The translations under genes were made by a program, and so were the position numbers. DNA of 64,000 nucleotides from Rhodospirillales bacterium (GTDB lineage Bacteria > Pseudomonadota > Alphaproteobacteria > Reyranellales > Reyranellaceae), in assembly GCA_016699855.1 (NCBI GenBank), contig CP064988.1, positions 4,492,501 through 4,556,500 on the forward strand, in the 5' to 3' direction. Shown piece by piece: positions 9,069-18,517 of the stretch. The first letter of the stretch is position 1; every line of letters starts with the position of its first letter. Under the pieces are notes generated by a model. That model had not been told where the DNA came from and did no database searches. It saw only the letters and a list, made by a program, of their open reading frames with translations.

Positions 9069-10526
9069 TTAGACGCGGATCACCTTGCCGGGATTCATCA
9101 CGCCTTTCGGATCGAGCGCGCGCTTGATGGCGCGCATCATGTCCAGTTCGGTCGCCGAGCGGTAGCGTTCCAGCTCCGCCAGCTTGAAGCGGCCGATGCC
9201 GTGCTCGGCCGAGATCGAGCCGTCGAACGCCCGCACCAGCTCGTAGACGGCGTGGTTGACGTCGTGGCCGCGGGCGAAGAACGCGGCCTTGTCCATGCCG
9301 GCCGGCGCCTGGGCGTTGAAGTGCAGGTTGCCGTCGCCGACATGGCCGAACGGCACCGGCCGGATGTCGGGCATCACCCCGCGCATCGCCGCGATCCCCT
9401 TGTCGACGAACTCCGCGATGCGACCGACCGGCACCGAGATGTCGTGCTTGATCGACGGGCCTTCGATCTTCTGCGCCTCGGAGTGGCTCTCGCGCATCCG
9501 CCAGAACGACTGCGCCTGCGCCGTCGACTGCGCCACGACGGCGTCGAGCACGAGACCGTCCTCCATCGCGCCGCCGAGGAACGCCTCCATGCGCGGCACC
9601 ATCGCGCCCTCGGGCGGCGCCACGCGCGCCGACGACCATTCCATCAGCACGTACCAGTCGTGCCGCTCGGTCAGCGGATCGGCGCAGCCCGGGATGTGGC
9701 GGAACACGAACTCCAGACCCTGCCGGCCCATCAGCTCGCAGGAGGTGACGTTGTCCTCGCTGGCCGAGGTGGCGCGCGACAGCAGCTCGACCGCCGCGGC
9801 GGGATCGCGCACCGCCAGCCACGCCGTGGCCACGTCCTTGGGCTTGGGGAACAGCTTCAGCACCGCCTTGGTGATGGCGCCCAGCGTGCCCTCGGCGCCC
9901 ATGAAGAGGTGCTTGAGGTCGTAGCCGGTGTTGTCCTTCTTCAGCGAGCGCAGCCCGTCCCAGACGCGGCCGTCGGGCAGCACCACCTCGAGCCCCAGCA
10001 CCAGCTCGCGCGTGTTGCCGTAGTGCAGCACCTGCACGCCGCCGGCGTTGGTCGAGAGGTTGCCGCCGATCATGCAGCTGCCCTCGGCGCCGAGGCTGAG
10101 CGGGAACAGCCGGTCGTGCGACGACGCCGTCTCCTGGATCGTCTTGAGCACGACGCCGGCCTCGACCGTCATCGTGTAGGCCTCGGGATTGACCGACAGC
10201 ACGCGGTTCATGCGGCGCAGCGACAGCACGATCTCGCCGCCGCTCTCGTGCGGGATGCCGGCGCCGGTCAGCCCGGTCATGCCGGATTGCGGCACCACCG
10301 GCACGCCCGCGTCGTTGCAGATGCGCATGACGGCGGACACCTCCTCGACCGTCGCCGGCTTCACCACGGCCGCGGCGCGGCCATGGTAGTTGTCGCGCCA
10401 CTCCACGACGTGCGGCTCCATCTCGGCCGGATCCTTCGTGAATCCCTTGTCGCCGACGACACTGTGGATCGCGTCGAGCACGCCGGGCGGCACGAGGGCG
10501 GGGATCAGGGCGTAGGAATCGGGCAT
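9069..10526 (-). CDS. GlcD-like FAD-binding 2-hydroxyacid dehydrogenase, copy 1
   Basis: 485-aa flavoprotein of the D-lactate/glycolate/D-2-hydroxyglutarate dehydrogenase group. The N-terminal FAD_binding_4 domain shows VVPQSGMTGLTGAG and GGNLSTNAGG. The C-terminal FAD-oxidase domain shows GHVGDGNLH and SAEHGIGRFK, the usual substrate/metal and C-terminal signatures. The start MPDSY matches the paralog at 12.3 kb (MPDTY). It lies 98 nt downstream of the PNPOx-like gene and is probably co-transcribed with it. The exact hydroxy acid oxidised cannot be decided from sequence. Confidence 0.9.
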   Translation of the reverse strand: MPDSYALIPALVPPGVLDAIHSVVGDKGFTKDPAEMEPHVVEWRDNYHGRAAAVVKPATVEEVSAVMRICNDAGVPVVPQSGMTGLTGAGIPHESGGEIVLSLRRMNRVLSVNPEAYTMTVEAGVVLKTIQETASSHDRLFPLSLGAEGSCMIGGNLSTNAGGVQVLHYGNTRELVLGLEVVLPDGRVWDGLRSLKKDNTGYDLKHLFMGAEGTLGAITKAVLKLFPKPKDVATAWLAVRDPAAAVELLSRATSASEDNVTSCELMGRQGLEFVFRHIPGCADPLTERHDWYVLMEWSSARVAPPEGAMVPRMEAFLGGAMEDGLVLDAVVAQSTAQAQSFWRMRESHSEAQKIEGPSIKHDISVPVGRIAEFVDKGIAAMRGVMPDIRPVPFGHVGDGNLHFNAQAPAGMDKAAFFARGHDVNHAVYELVRAFDGSISAEHGIGRFKLAELERYRSATELDMMRAIKRALDPKGVMNPGKVIRV

Positions 10527-10624
10527 CGCGGACTCGGAGGACGACTCTGGCGGCCGCACCATACCGGCCGTGTCCCGCCGGCGGCAGCGCGACGTTGTCC
10601 CGATTGTCGGGCCGGGGGCCCGGT

Positions 10625-11221
10625 CTAGACCCTGCCGGCCTCCAGCTCCGCGATGCGCGCCCGCAGCGGGGCCGCCATCGCCTCGACCTCCGCGGCGGTG
10701 AACCGCGGCGTGACGTGCTGGGGGCAGTTCCAGTCGAAGCCCTCCAGCGCGATCTCGACACCGCGCTCGACCACGCCGTCGACCGCCATGCCGCCCGCCT
10801 CGAGCCAGCCCGCCAGCGCGTCGCCCTCGACCAGCCGGGCGCGGCCGAACATCTTCAGCCGCGTGCGCGCGGGATAGTCCATGAGGAACAGGCTGACGCG
10901 GTCGTCGGCGGCGACGTTGCCGACGCTGATGTACTGGCGGTTGCCGCGCACGTCGGCGAAGCCGATCCGGCGCGGGTCGAGGACGCGCAGGAAGCCGGGC
11001 GGGCCGCCGCGATGCTGCACGTACGGCCAGCCGTTGCCGCCGATCGTCGCCATGTAGAAGCTGTCGCGGCTCTCGATGAACGCCGCCTCGCGCGGTCCGA
11101 ACGCGGCGTTGACCGCCTCCGGGACCGCCTCGCGGCGGGCGTAGGCGTCGCGGCTGCCGGCGCGGCGCTGCAGTTCCCGGATCTCCGGCGTGAACGCGAT
11201 CTCTGCGAAGCGGTGTGCCAT
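10625..11221 (-). CDS. Pyridoxamine 5'-phosphate oxidase family flavoprotein
   Basis: 198-aa split-barrel flavin-binding protein. Features include the FIESRDSFYMATIGGNGWPYVQHRGG block, typical of the family, and a second strand region (SVGNVAADDRVSLFLMDYP). Family members bind FMN or F420 and reduce or oxidise diverse small molecules; only a few are true PdxH enzymes. AGGAGG precedes ATG 11221, which rules out the longer upstream frame. It is divergent from the LysR gene across a dyad-rich spacer, the classic arrangement for LysR control of a target operon, here with GlcD copy 1. Confidence 0.85.
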   Translation of the reverse strand: MAHRFAEIAFTPEIRELQRRAGSRDAYARREAVPEAVNAAFGPREAAFIESRDSFYMATIGGNGWPYVQHRGGPPGFLRVLDPRRIGFADVRGNRQYISVGNVAADDRVSLFLMDYPARTRLKMFGRARLVEGDALAGWLEAGGMAVDGVVERGVEIALEGFDWNCPQHVTPRFTAAEVEAMAAPLRARIAELEAGRV

Positions 11222-11289
11222 CGCGGCCTCCTGTGGGTCGGACGGCGCGGCGCCGTCGACGCCGTCAATATGGGCGCGTGGCATGATGG

Positions 11290-11328
11290 AATAATTGGAA
11301 ATTACGGGAATTATTTATTGTGATAAAT
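11290..11328. promoter_or_regulatory. Dyad-rich LysR-type operator candidate
   Basis: The AT-rich spacer between the divergent PNPOx-like and LysR genes contains two inverted repeats: AATAATT-N12-AATTATT (11290-11315) and ATTTAT-TGTG-ATAAAT (11313-11328), just before the lysR start. The spacing suits LysR-type regulators, which bind interrupted dyads and repress their own gene. The repeats are directly visible; the regulator assignment is inferred from position. Confidence 0.5.
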
Positions 11329-11335
11329 GGAATGA

Positions 11336-12256
11336 ATGGACCGCCTCAGCGAGATGGAGATCTTCGTCGCCGTGGCCGAGGCGCGCGGCTTCGCCAAGGC
11401 GGCCGCGCGGTTGCGGCGCTCGCCGCCTGCCGTCACCCGCGCGGTCGCGGCGCTGGAGGCGCGGCTGGGCGCGCGGCTGCTGAACCGCACGACGCGGCGC
11501 GTCGCGCTGACCGACGCCGGCGCCGGCTTCCTCGACGCCGCCCGCCGCGCGCTGGTCGCCGCCGACGCGGCGGAGCGGGAGGTCTCGGGCAAGGCGCTCG
11601 TCCCGCGCGGCCATCTCGCGGTCACCACCTCGGTGACGTTCGGCCGCTCGGTGCTGGCGCCTGTCCTCGGCGCGTTCCTCGACGCCCATCCGCAGATGTC
11701 GGTCTCGTTGACGCTGGTCGACCGGGTCGTCGACCTGATCGAGGAGGGGATCGACCTCGCCATCCGCATCGGCGACCTGCCGGATTCCACGTTGTCGGCG
11801 CGGCGGGTCGGCGAGGTGCGGCGCCTGCTGGTGGCGAGCCCCGCCTACATCGCCCGCCGCGGGGCTCCGAAGCGGCCGGCCGACCTCGAATCGCACGCCA
11901 CCATCGGGTTCGGCGCCCTGGCCGCCGGCGCCGTCTGGCCGCCGGGACGGCGCGCCGGCGCCGTCGCGGTGGCGCCGCGCTTCGTGGTCAACGACGCGCT
12001 GGCCGCGATCGAGGCGGCCGAGCGCGGTGAGGGGATCACGATGGCGCTGTCGTACATCGTCGCCGACCGGATCCGCGCCGGCGCCCTGCGCGAGGTGCTG
12101 CCGGCCGTCGCGCCGCCGCCGGTGGCCGTCCAGCTCGTGCATCCCGGCAGCCGGTTGGTCGCGCCCAAGGTCCGCGCCTTCATCGACCACGCCGCCCCGC
12201 ACCTGACGCGGGCGCTGCGCCGGCTGGAGATCAGGCCCCGGACGCCGCGCCGCTGA
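11336..12256 (+). CDS. LysR-family transcriptional regulator
   Basis: 306-aa regulator, standard size. Residues 1-60 form the winged helix-turn-helix (MEIFVAVAEARGFAKAAARL, then LEARLGARLLNRTTRR), followed by a periplasmic-binding-protein-like effector domain. It belongs to the DsdC/PgrR-like branch, with RGHLAVTTSVTFGR beginning the effector domain. It probably controls the divergent PNPOx-like/GlcD operon and possibly the second GlcD gene, which ends 10 nt from its own stop on the other strand. The effector is unknown. Confidence 0.93.
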   Translation: MDRLSEMEIFVAVAEARGFAKAAARLRRSPPAVTRAVAALEARLGARLLNRTTRRVALTDAGAGFLDAARRALVAADAAEREVSGKALVPRGHLAVTTSVTFGRSVLAPVLGAFLDAHPQMSVSLTLVDRVVDLIEEGIDLAIRIGDLPDSTLSARRVGEVRRLLVASPAYIARRGAPKRPADLESHATIGFGALAAGAVWPPGRRAGAVAVAPRFVVNDALAAIEAAERGEGITMALSYIVADRIRAGALREVLPAVAPPPVAVQLVHPGSRLVAPKVRAFIDHAAPHLTRALRRLEIRPRTPRR

Positions 12257-12265
12257 GCGCCGCGC

Positions 12266-13762
<1,497 letters not shown>

Positions 13763-13839
13763 CTGTTTCCTCCGGTTGGGCGCGATCTTGCGGCAGCGCC
13801 CGGCGGCCGTCTAGCGCCGCGCCGTGCGGCGGCCGCGGA

Positions 13840-14805
13840 TCAGGCGCGCGGCGCGGCGGCGCGGCGCAGGCGGTCGTTGATCGCCACGCCCAGGCCGCGC
13901 TCGGGGATCGGTACCACGGCGATGCGGCCGATGCCGGGACGGTCGAGCGCGCGCAGCATGGCGAACAGATTCGCCGCCGCCTCGCCGAGATCGCCTTCGG
14001 GACTGAGGTTGAGCGTCAGCGCCGCGCCCGGCGGCGCGTCGCGGCCGAACGCCAGCAACCCCTCGTCGGCGCCGACCGACGTGGCGTCGAGCCGCACGCC
14101 GCGTTCGGGCGCGTAGTGGCTTTCGAGCTGGCCCGGCGAATGCAGCGTGCCGGCCACGCCGATCGCGGGGCCGGCGGCGACCGGGCCGATCAACGCCTCG
14201 ATCGCCTCGCGCGTCGTCCCGCCCGGCCGCAGCAGCGTCGGCGGCGCGGTCGTCAGATCGAGCACCGTCGATTCAACGCCGACCAGGCACGGGCCGCCGT
14301 CGATGACGACCGACACCGCGTCGCCCAGCGACTCGACGACGTGCTCGGCGCGGGTCGGACTGACGGCGCCGGAGCGGTTGGCGCTGGGCGCCGCCACCGG
14401 CCGGCCGGCGGCGCGGATCAGCGCCTGCGCGATGGGATGCGACGGCGCGCGGATGGCCAGCGTGTCGAGCCCGGCGCTGCACAGCAGCGACACCCGGCAA
14501 TCCGGACGCCGCCTCAGCACCAGCGTCAGCGGACCCGGCCAGAACCGCGCCGCGAGCCTGCCGGCCGTGTCCGTCCATTCGACGTGCTCGCGCGCCTGCG
14601 CCACGTCGAGCACGTGCGCGATCAGCGGGTTGAACGACGGCCGGCCCTTGGCCTCGTAGATGCGCGCCACGGCGCGGTCGTCGGTGGCGTCGGCGCCCAG
14701 CCCGTAGACGGTCTCGGTCGGGAACGCGACCAGCGCGCCGGCGCGCAGCGACGCCGCGGCGCGGGTCACGCCGTCGGCGTCGGGCGGGACGACACCGGCG
14801 CTCAA
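13840..14805 (-). CDS. sua5: Threonylcarbamoyl-AMP synthase, Sua5 type
   Basis: Makes threonylcarbamoyl-AMP from Thr, bicarbonate and ATP for the tRNA t6A modification. The 321-aa product has the YrdC core (FPTETVYGLGADA, KGRPSFNPL, APSANRSGAVSPT) and the extra Sua5 C-terminal domain after the SPGQLESHYAP linker. There is no ATG; a TTG at 14805 overlaps the cysQ stop as TTGA and keeps the conserved N-terminus, so coupled translation is likely. A GTG 13 codons downstream is an alternative. Essential or near-essential in most bacteria. Confidence 0.92.
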   Translation of the reverse strand: MSAGVVPPDADGVTRAAASLRAGALVAFPTETVYGLGADATDDRAVARIYEAKGRPSFNPLIAHVLDVAQAREHVEWTDTAGRLAARFWPGPLTLVLRRRPDCRVSLLCSAGLDTLAIRAPSHPIAQALIRAAGRPVAAPSANRSGAVSPTRAEHVVESLGDAVSVVIDGGPCLVGVESTVLDLTTAPPTLLRPGGTTREAIEALIGPVAAGPAIGVAGTLHSPGQLESHYAPERGVRLDATSVGADEGLLAFGRDAPPGAALTLNLSPEGDLGEAAANLFAMLRALDRPGIGRIAVVPIPERGLGVAINDRLRRAAAPRA

Positions 14806-15575
14806 CTCCGCCCCGCGGGGACGCCCCGCGCCACGAACCACGGGTTCTTGTGGCCGGGCTTGCCGTAGCGCAGGGGCGCGCCGGTGCTGTCGTCGCGCAC
14901 CTCGCCGCCGGCCGCCTCCAGCACCGCCTGGCCGGCCGCCGTGTCCCATTCCATGGTCGGCCCGAAACGCGGGTAGATGTCGGCCTCGCCGGCCGCGATC
15001 AGGCAGAATTTCAGCGACGATCCCGCCTGCTTGCGCTCGGCCACCGGCACGCCGTTGTTGCGCAGCCAGATGTCGAGCTGGCTGTAGATCGCGGTGCTGC
15101 GGCTGGCGAACACGGTGTATCCGGCCGCGGGCGGCCGCCGTGTGGCGATCGGACGGGGCGGAGCGCGGTCGACAACGATCTCGGCGCCGAGTCCGACCAC
15201 GCCGCGCCACGTCGTGTCGATGGTCGGCTGCGAGACCACGCCCAGCGCCACCCGGCCATCCTCGACCAGCGCGATGTTGACGGTGAACTCGCCGTTGCGC
15301 TTGAGGAACTCCTTGGTGCCGTCGAGCGGGTCGACCAGCCAGAACGGGCCGCCGCGCACGTCCGGCATGCGGCCGGCCGCGACCTCCTCCTCGGCCACGA
15401 CCGGGATTCCCGGCGTCAGCCGCGCCAGCCCGGCGAGGATCACGGCCTCGGCGGCATGGTCGGCGTCGGTCACCGGCGAGGCGTCGGATTTGCGCCGCTC
15501 GCCGTGGTCGACCTTGGCGTAGATCGCCATGATGGCGGCGCCGGCCTCGTGGGCGAGGTCGGTCAGGGCCGGCAT
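14802..15575 (-). CDS. cysQ: 3'(2'),5'-bisphosphate nucleotidase
   Basis: Hydrolyses phosphoadenosine phosphate from sulfate assimilation. The 257-aa product has the IMPase-superfamily metal motifs: EEE after VVA, WLVDPLDGTKEF and the C-terminal WDTAAGQAV. GEFTVNIALVEDG is typical of CysQ. ATG 15575 is preferred; a TTG 9 codons earlier also opens the frame, and neither has a strong ribosome site. It overlaps sua5 by 4 nt and is divergent from the nucleosidase gene. Confidence 0.9.
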   Translation of the reverse strand: MPALTDLAHEAGAAIMAIYAKVDHGERRKSDASPVTDADHAAEAVILAGLARLTPGIPVVAEEEVAAGRMPDVRGGPFWLVDPLDGTKEFLKRNGEFTVNIALVEDGRVALGVVSQPTIDTTWRGVVGLGAEIVVDRAPPRPIATRRPPAAGYTVFASRSTAIYSQLDIWLRNNGVPVAERKQAGSSLKFCLIAAGEADIYPRFGPTMEWDTAAGQAVLEAAGGEVRDDSTGAPLRYGKPGHKNPWFVARGVPAGRS

Positions 15576-15698
15576 CAGCGCGGCGTGCGGGGAGGGCGGC
15601 AACGAGGCGTCTTTCGCTTGGGGCGGGCGGGGGCGTCGTTATAGCCTACGGCCTCCATCGGCACAGCCCGCCCAAGAACCCGTCGAGGCACCCCTCCC

Positions 15699-16469
15699 AT
15701 GACCGCCGCCCCCGTCTCCGGCCGCCCGATCGGCGTGCTATCCGCCATTCCGGAGGAGTTCGCCCATCTCGACGAGGCCGCCGGCGCCGTCGAACGGATC
15801 GGCGACCAGGTCTTCACCCATGGCGTCATCGCCGGCCGCGACGCCTGGTTCGTCGAGTGCGGCATCGGCAAGGTCAACGCCGCGATGGCGGCGACGCTGC
15901 TGCTGTCGCGCTTCGGCTGCGGCGCGCTGATGTTCTGCGGCGTCGCCGGCGGGCTGGATCCGGCGCTGGGCGTCGGCGACGTGGTGGTGGCCACCCGCAA
16001 CCTGCAGCACGACTACGGCGCGCTGGTCGACGGCCAGCTTCTCACCTACCAGGCAGGCGTGCCGCCGTTGCCGGGCATCGGCCGCGAGCACGGCTACGAT
16101 GTCCCCGCCGCGCTGGTCGAGGGATTGCGCCGCGCGCTCGCCGGCACGGCGCTGCCGGCGCTGGCGCCCGACGTGGCGGGCGGCCGCACGCCCGCGATCC
16201 GCTTCGGGACCGTCGTCTCGGGCGACACGTTCATCAACTGCGAGGGCACGCGCCAGCGCCTGTTCGACTCCTATGGCGGCGTCGCGGTCGAGATGGAGGG
16301 GGGCGCCGTGGCCCAGATCTGCGCCCGCTTTGGCGAAACCCCCTTCGTCAACGTGCGTTGCCTCAGCGATCTGGCCGGCGCCGAGAGCCATCTCGATTTC
16401 CGGACGTTCCTGCCGGTCGCGGCGGGGCTCGCGGCGACCGTCCTCAGAGTCGCCGCAAAGGTCGTCTAA
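15699..16469 (+). CDS. mtnN: 5'-methylthioadenosine/S-adenosylhomocysteine nucleosidase
   Basis: Cleaves MTA or SAH to adenine plus the thioribose product, recycling SAM by-products. The 256-aa protein has the family start (IGVLSAIPEEF), GIGKVNAAMAATLLL, the GVAGGLDP nucleoside loop, VSGDTFI and the purine/ribose-binding VEMEGGAVAQ. SDLAG provides the usual catalytic-Asp region near the C-terminus. An insertion around residues 110-165 makes it slightly longer than the E. coli enzyme (232 aa). Confidence 0.9.
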   Translation: MTAAPVSGRPIGVLSAIPEEFAHLDEAAGAVERIGDQVFTHGVIAGRDAWFVECGIGKVNAAMAATLLLSRFGCGALMFCGVAGGLDPALGVGDVVVATRNLQHDYGALVDGQLLTYQAGVPPLPGIGREHGYDVPAALVEGLRRALAGTALPALAPDVAGGRTPAIRFGTVVSGDTFINCEGTRQRLFDSYGGVAVEMEGGAVAQICARFGETPFVNVRCLSDLAGAESHLDFRTFLPVAAGLAATVLRVAAKVV

Positions 16470-16530
16470 CAGGCCTGCCGCGCGGCCCCCGCCGCCGGCA
16501 AGATCACGCCGACCACAACAGGAGAGACCC

Positions 16531-16884
16531 ATGCGTATCCCCCGTTCCGCCGCTCTCGCCGCGATTCTGTTCCTCGTTCCCGCCGCCGCCTTGGCCCAGA
16601 CATACAGCTGGTACGGCTACGGCGTCGGCGGCGGGAACTGCACGTCCTACAAGATGAAGATCGACGTCACGGTCACCGGGACCGCCGTCAAGGGCCTGTT
16701 CCAGCAGGACGGGCGGCCGCAGCGCAATTTCGAAGCCACCGCCGACGACGGCGGCGCCTTCAAGAGCACGGCGGTCGTCGGTGGCGGCGGCAAGATGGAC
16801 GTGACCGGAAAGACCGCGGGCGACGGCGGCACGATCCTGCTCGACGGGTACTGCAAGTTCGGCGGTCCTCTCAAGAAGCAGTAG
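16531..16884 (+). CDS. Small secreted protein
   Basis: 117-aa protein with a textbook signal peptide (residues 1-22, cleavage after ALA). The mature part is short, Gly-rich and beta-prone, with two Cys (NCTSYK and YCKFG) that could form a disulfide. AGGAGAG precedes ATG 16531. It lies 61 nt after the nucleosidase gene and 30 nt before the SDR gene. The secreted protein at 41.3 kb and the SrfA-like C-terminus show the same kind of small Cys-flanked domain, but homology is not established. Function unknown. Confidence 0.7.
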   Translation: MRIPRSAALAAILFLVPAAALAQTYSWYGYGVGGGNCTSYKMKIDVTVTGTAVKGLFQQDGRPQRNFEATADDGGAFKSTAVVGGGGKMDVTGKTAGDGGTILLDGYCKFGGPLKKQ

Positions 16885-16914
16885 GCGCGTCCGCGACCGC
16901 GGAGGCTCGGCGCC

Positions 16915-17757
16915 ATGGGGCTGCTGGACGGCAAGATCGCGATCGTCACCGGCGCGACCAGCGGCATCGGCCGGCGCACCGCCGAGGTGTTCGTGGCGCA
17001 GGGCGCCAAGGTCGTGGCCGGCGGCCGCCGCGCCGGGCTCGGCCGTTCGCTGCAGGCGGCGCTGGGCGACGACAACTGCCTGTTCGTCCAAGGCGACATG
17101 ACGGTCGAGGCCGACGTGGCGGCGATCATCCACGCCTGCGTCGCGAAATGGGGCCGGATCGACTGCCTGTTCAACAACGCCGGCGGCCCCGCGCCGGTCG
17201 GCGCCATCGAGACGGTGCCGGTCGACGGCTTCGACGCCGCCATGGCGACGCTGGTGCGCAGCGTCATGCTGGGCATGAAGCACGTCGCGCCCGTGATGAT
17301 GGCGCAGGGCTCCGGCAGCATCATCAACAACGGCAGCGTGGCGGCGCGCCGCGCCGGCATGTCGACCTCGATGATCTACGGCGCCGCCAAGGCCGCCGTC
17401 ACCCACCTGACGGTCTGCGTCGCCATGCAGCTGGGCGAGCGCAACATCAGGGTCAACGCGATCTCGCCCGGCGGCATCGCCACCGGCATCTTCGCCAAGG
17501 CCCTGGGTCTGCCGCCGGACAAGGCCGACGGCATGGCCGAGGCGGTCAAGGCCGGAATGGCGAAGAACCAGCCGATTCCACGGGCTGGACTGACCGACGA
17601 CATCGCCAACGCCGCGGTGTTCCTCGCGTCCGATCTGTCGACCTTCGTGAACGGGCACGATCTGGTGGTCGATGGCGGCCTCGTCGGCGGGCGTCTGTGG
17701 GGGCCGCATCAGGAGGCGGTGCGGGGCATGCGCAAGGCGTTCGGGATCGACACCTGA
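16915..17757 (+). CDS. Short-chain dehydrogenase/reductase
   Basis: 280-aa classical SDR with the NAD(P) motif TGATSGIG, the structural NNAG, catalytic Ser in NNGSVAAR, the YGAAK (Tyr-x-x-x-Lys) pair and C-terminal NGHDLVVDGG. The ribosome site GGAGG lies 9 nt before the ATG. The acidic residue after strand 2 is absent (GGRRAG), which favours NADP over NAD (inference). The substrate is unknown. The C-terminal tail after VDGG is about 30 residues longer than usual. Confidence 0.9.
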   Translation: MGLLDGKIAIVTGATSGIGRRTAEVFVAQGAKVVAGGRRAGLGRSLQAALGDDNCLFVQGDMTVEADVAAIIHACVAKWGRIDCLFNNAGGPAPVGAIETVPVDGFDAAMATLVRSVMLGMKHVAPVMMAQGSGSIINNGSVAARRAGMSTSMIYGAAKAAVTHLTVCVAMQLGERNIRVNAISPGGIATGIFAKALGLPPDKADGMAEAVKAGMAKNQPIPRAGLTDDIANAAVFLASDLSTFVNGHDLVVDGGLVGGRLWGPHQEAVRGMRKAFGIDT

Positions 17758-18517
17758 ATTCGCCGGTCGGTCGACTCAGCAGCGAAGATTTTTTCCGTCA
17801 TCGAGCCGGCGCGCTCGGTGCCGGACGCCCGATCAACTCGCATATTCAGATTTCATATTTTCGCTCAAACCATTGATCAATCATAAAATAATGAGAAATT
17901 AACGATGCGGGGTCATTTTTTGACGAACCGCCAAGAAATCAAATATTTACATTATAAATCAATAACATAGATAGTTTATTTATCGTTAATTCTTCAATAT
18001 TGCTCGGATGCAGTCGTTATAAAGATTACATTCAGATCGGTCTATAAATCATTGATCTAAAACAAACTTATGTCATTGCTTATGTTCATTATAAAGGTTC
18101 GTTAATCGTTTTTTACACTGTAAAATCAATGACTTAAAAATCATATTCAATCCAATGTCGGGCTAGGGTAGTTTCGCTTTGCAAGGAAACGTTAAAAACG
18201 AAATCACCTGAGGCGAAGCGCCGAAGGGTTTTAGAGCGAAGATATACGGCAAGGTATGAAAATCGACCGGACAGACTTTTGGCTCTGAACTTTGGCAAGC
18301 GATTTTGGGAAGCGACTTTGGGAAGCGTTTTTGAGCGACTAAGGAATTTGGGGTTCAGGAATTTAGACGAAGTGTTTTTTTGACGGGTTGGGCGGATTGG
18401 CCGCCCCGGGGTTTCGACAGACACGGCGTGGGGCGGAGACGGTGGAAACGCCGTTTTCCGAACGGGGAGCGCTGTGCCGGGAGTACCCCGCCCGTCCTCA
18501 CTTATAGGGGGCAGGTT
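17758..18517. other. AT-rich 760-nt intergenic region
   Basis: A strikingly AT-rich stretch in a GC-rich genome. The section 17850-18140 is mostly A/T with many short TTAAT/ATTAA and TATAAA-like words, so it could hold several promoters. From 18190 on, composition becomes mixed and repetitive. No convincing gene was found; a 96-codon minus-strand open frame across the repeats has no recognisable features. It probably contains the control region of the TadG-like genes and may be a target for an AT-preferring silencer such as MucR (inference). Confidence 0.6.
18294..18332. repeat. Three 13-bp imperfect tandem repeats
   Basis: Units GGCAAGCGATTTT, GGGAAGCGACTTT and GGGAAGCGTTTTT are consecutive, with a degenerate fourth start (GAGCGACTAAGG). 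They lie about 190 nt upstream of the first TadG-like gene. Related words (GCGAAGCGCC, TTTAGAGCGAAG) occur just upstream. Confidence 0.6.

Noticed and set aside
18134..18424. A 96-codon minus-strand open frame in the AT-rich region
   Set aside because: It crosses the tandem repeats, has no family or signal features and no ribosome site; its composition reflects AT-rich DNA.
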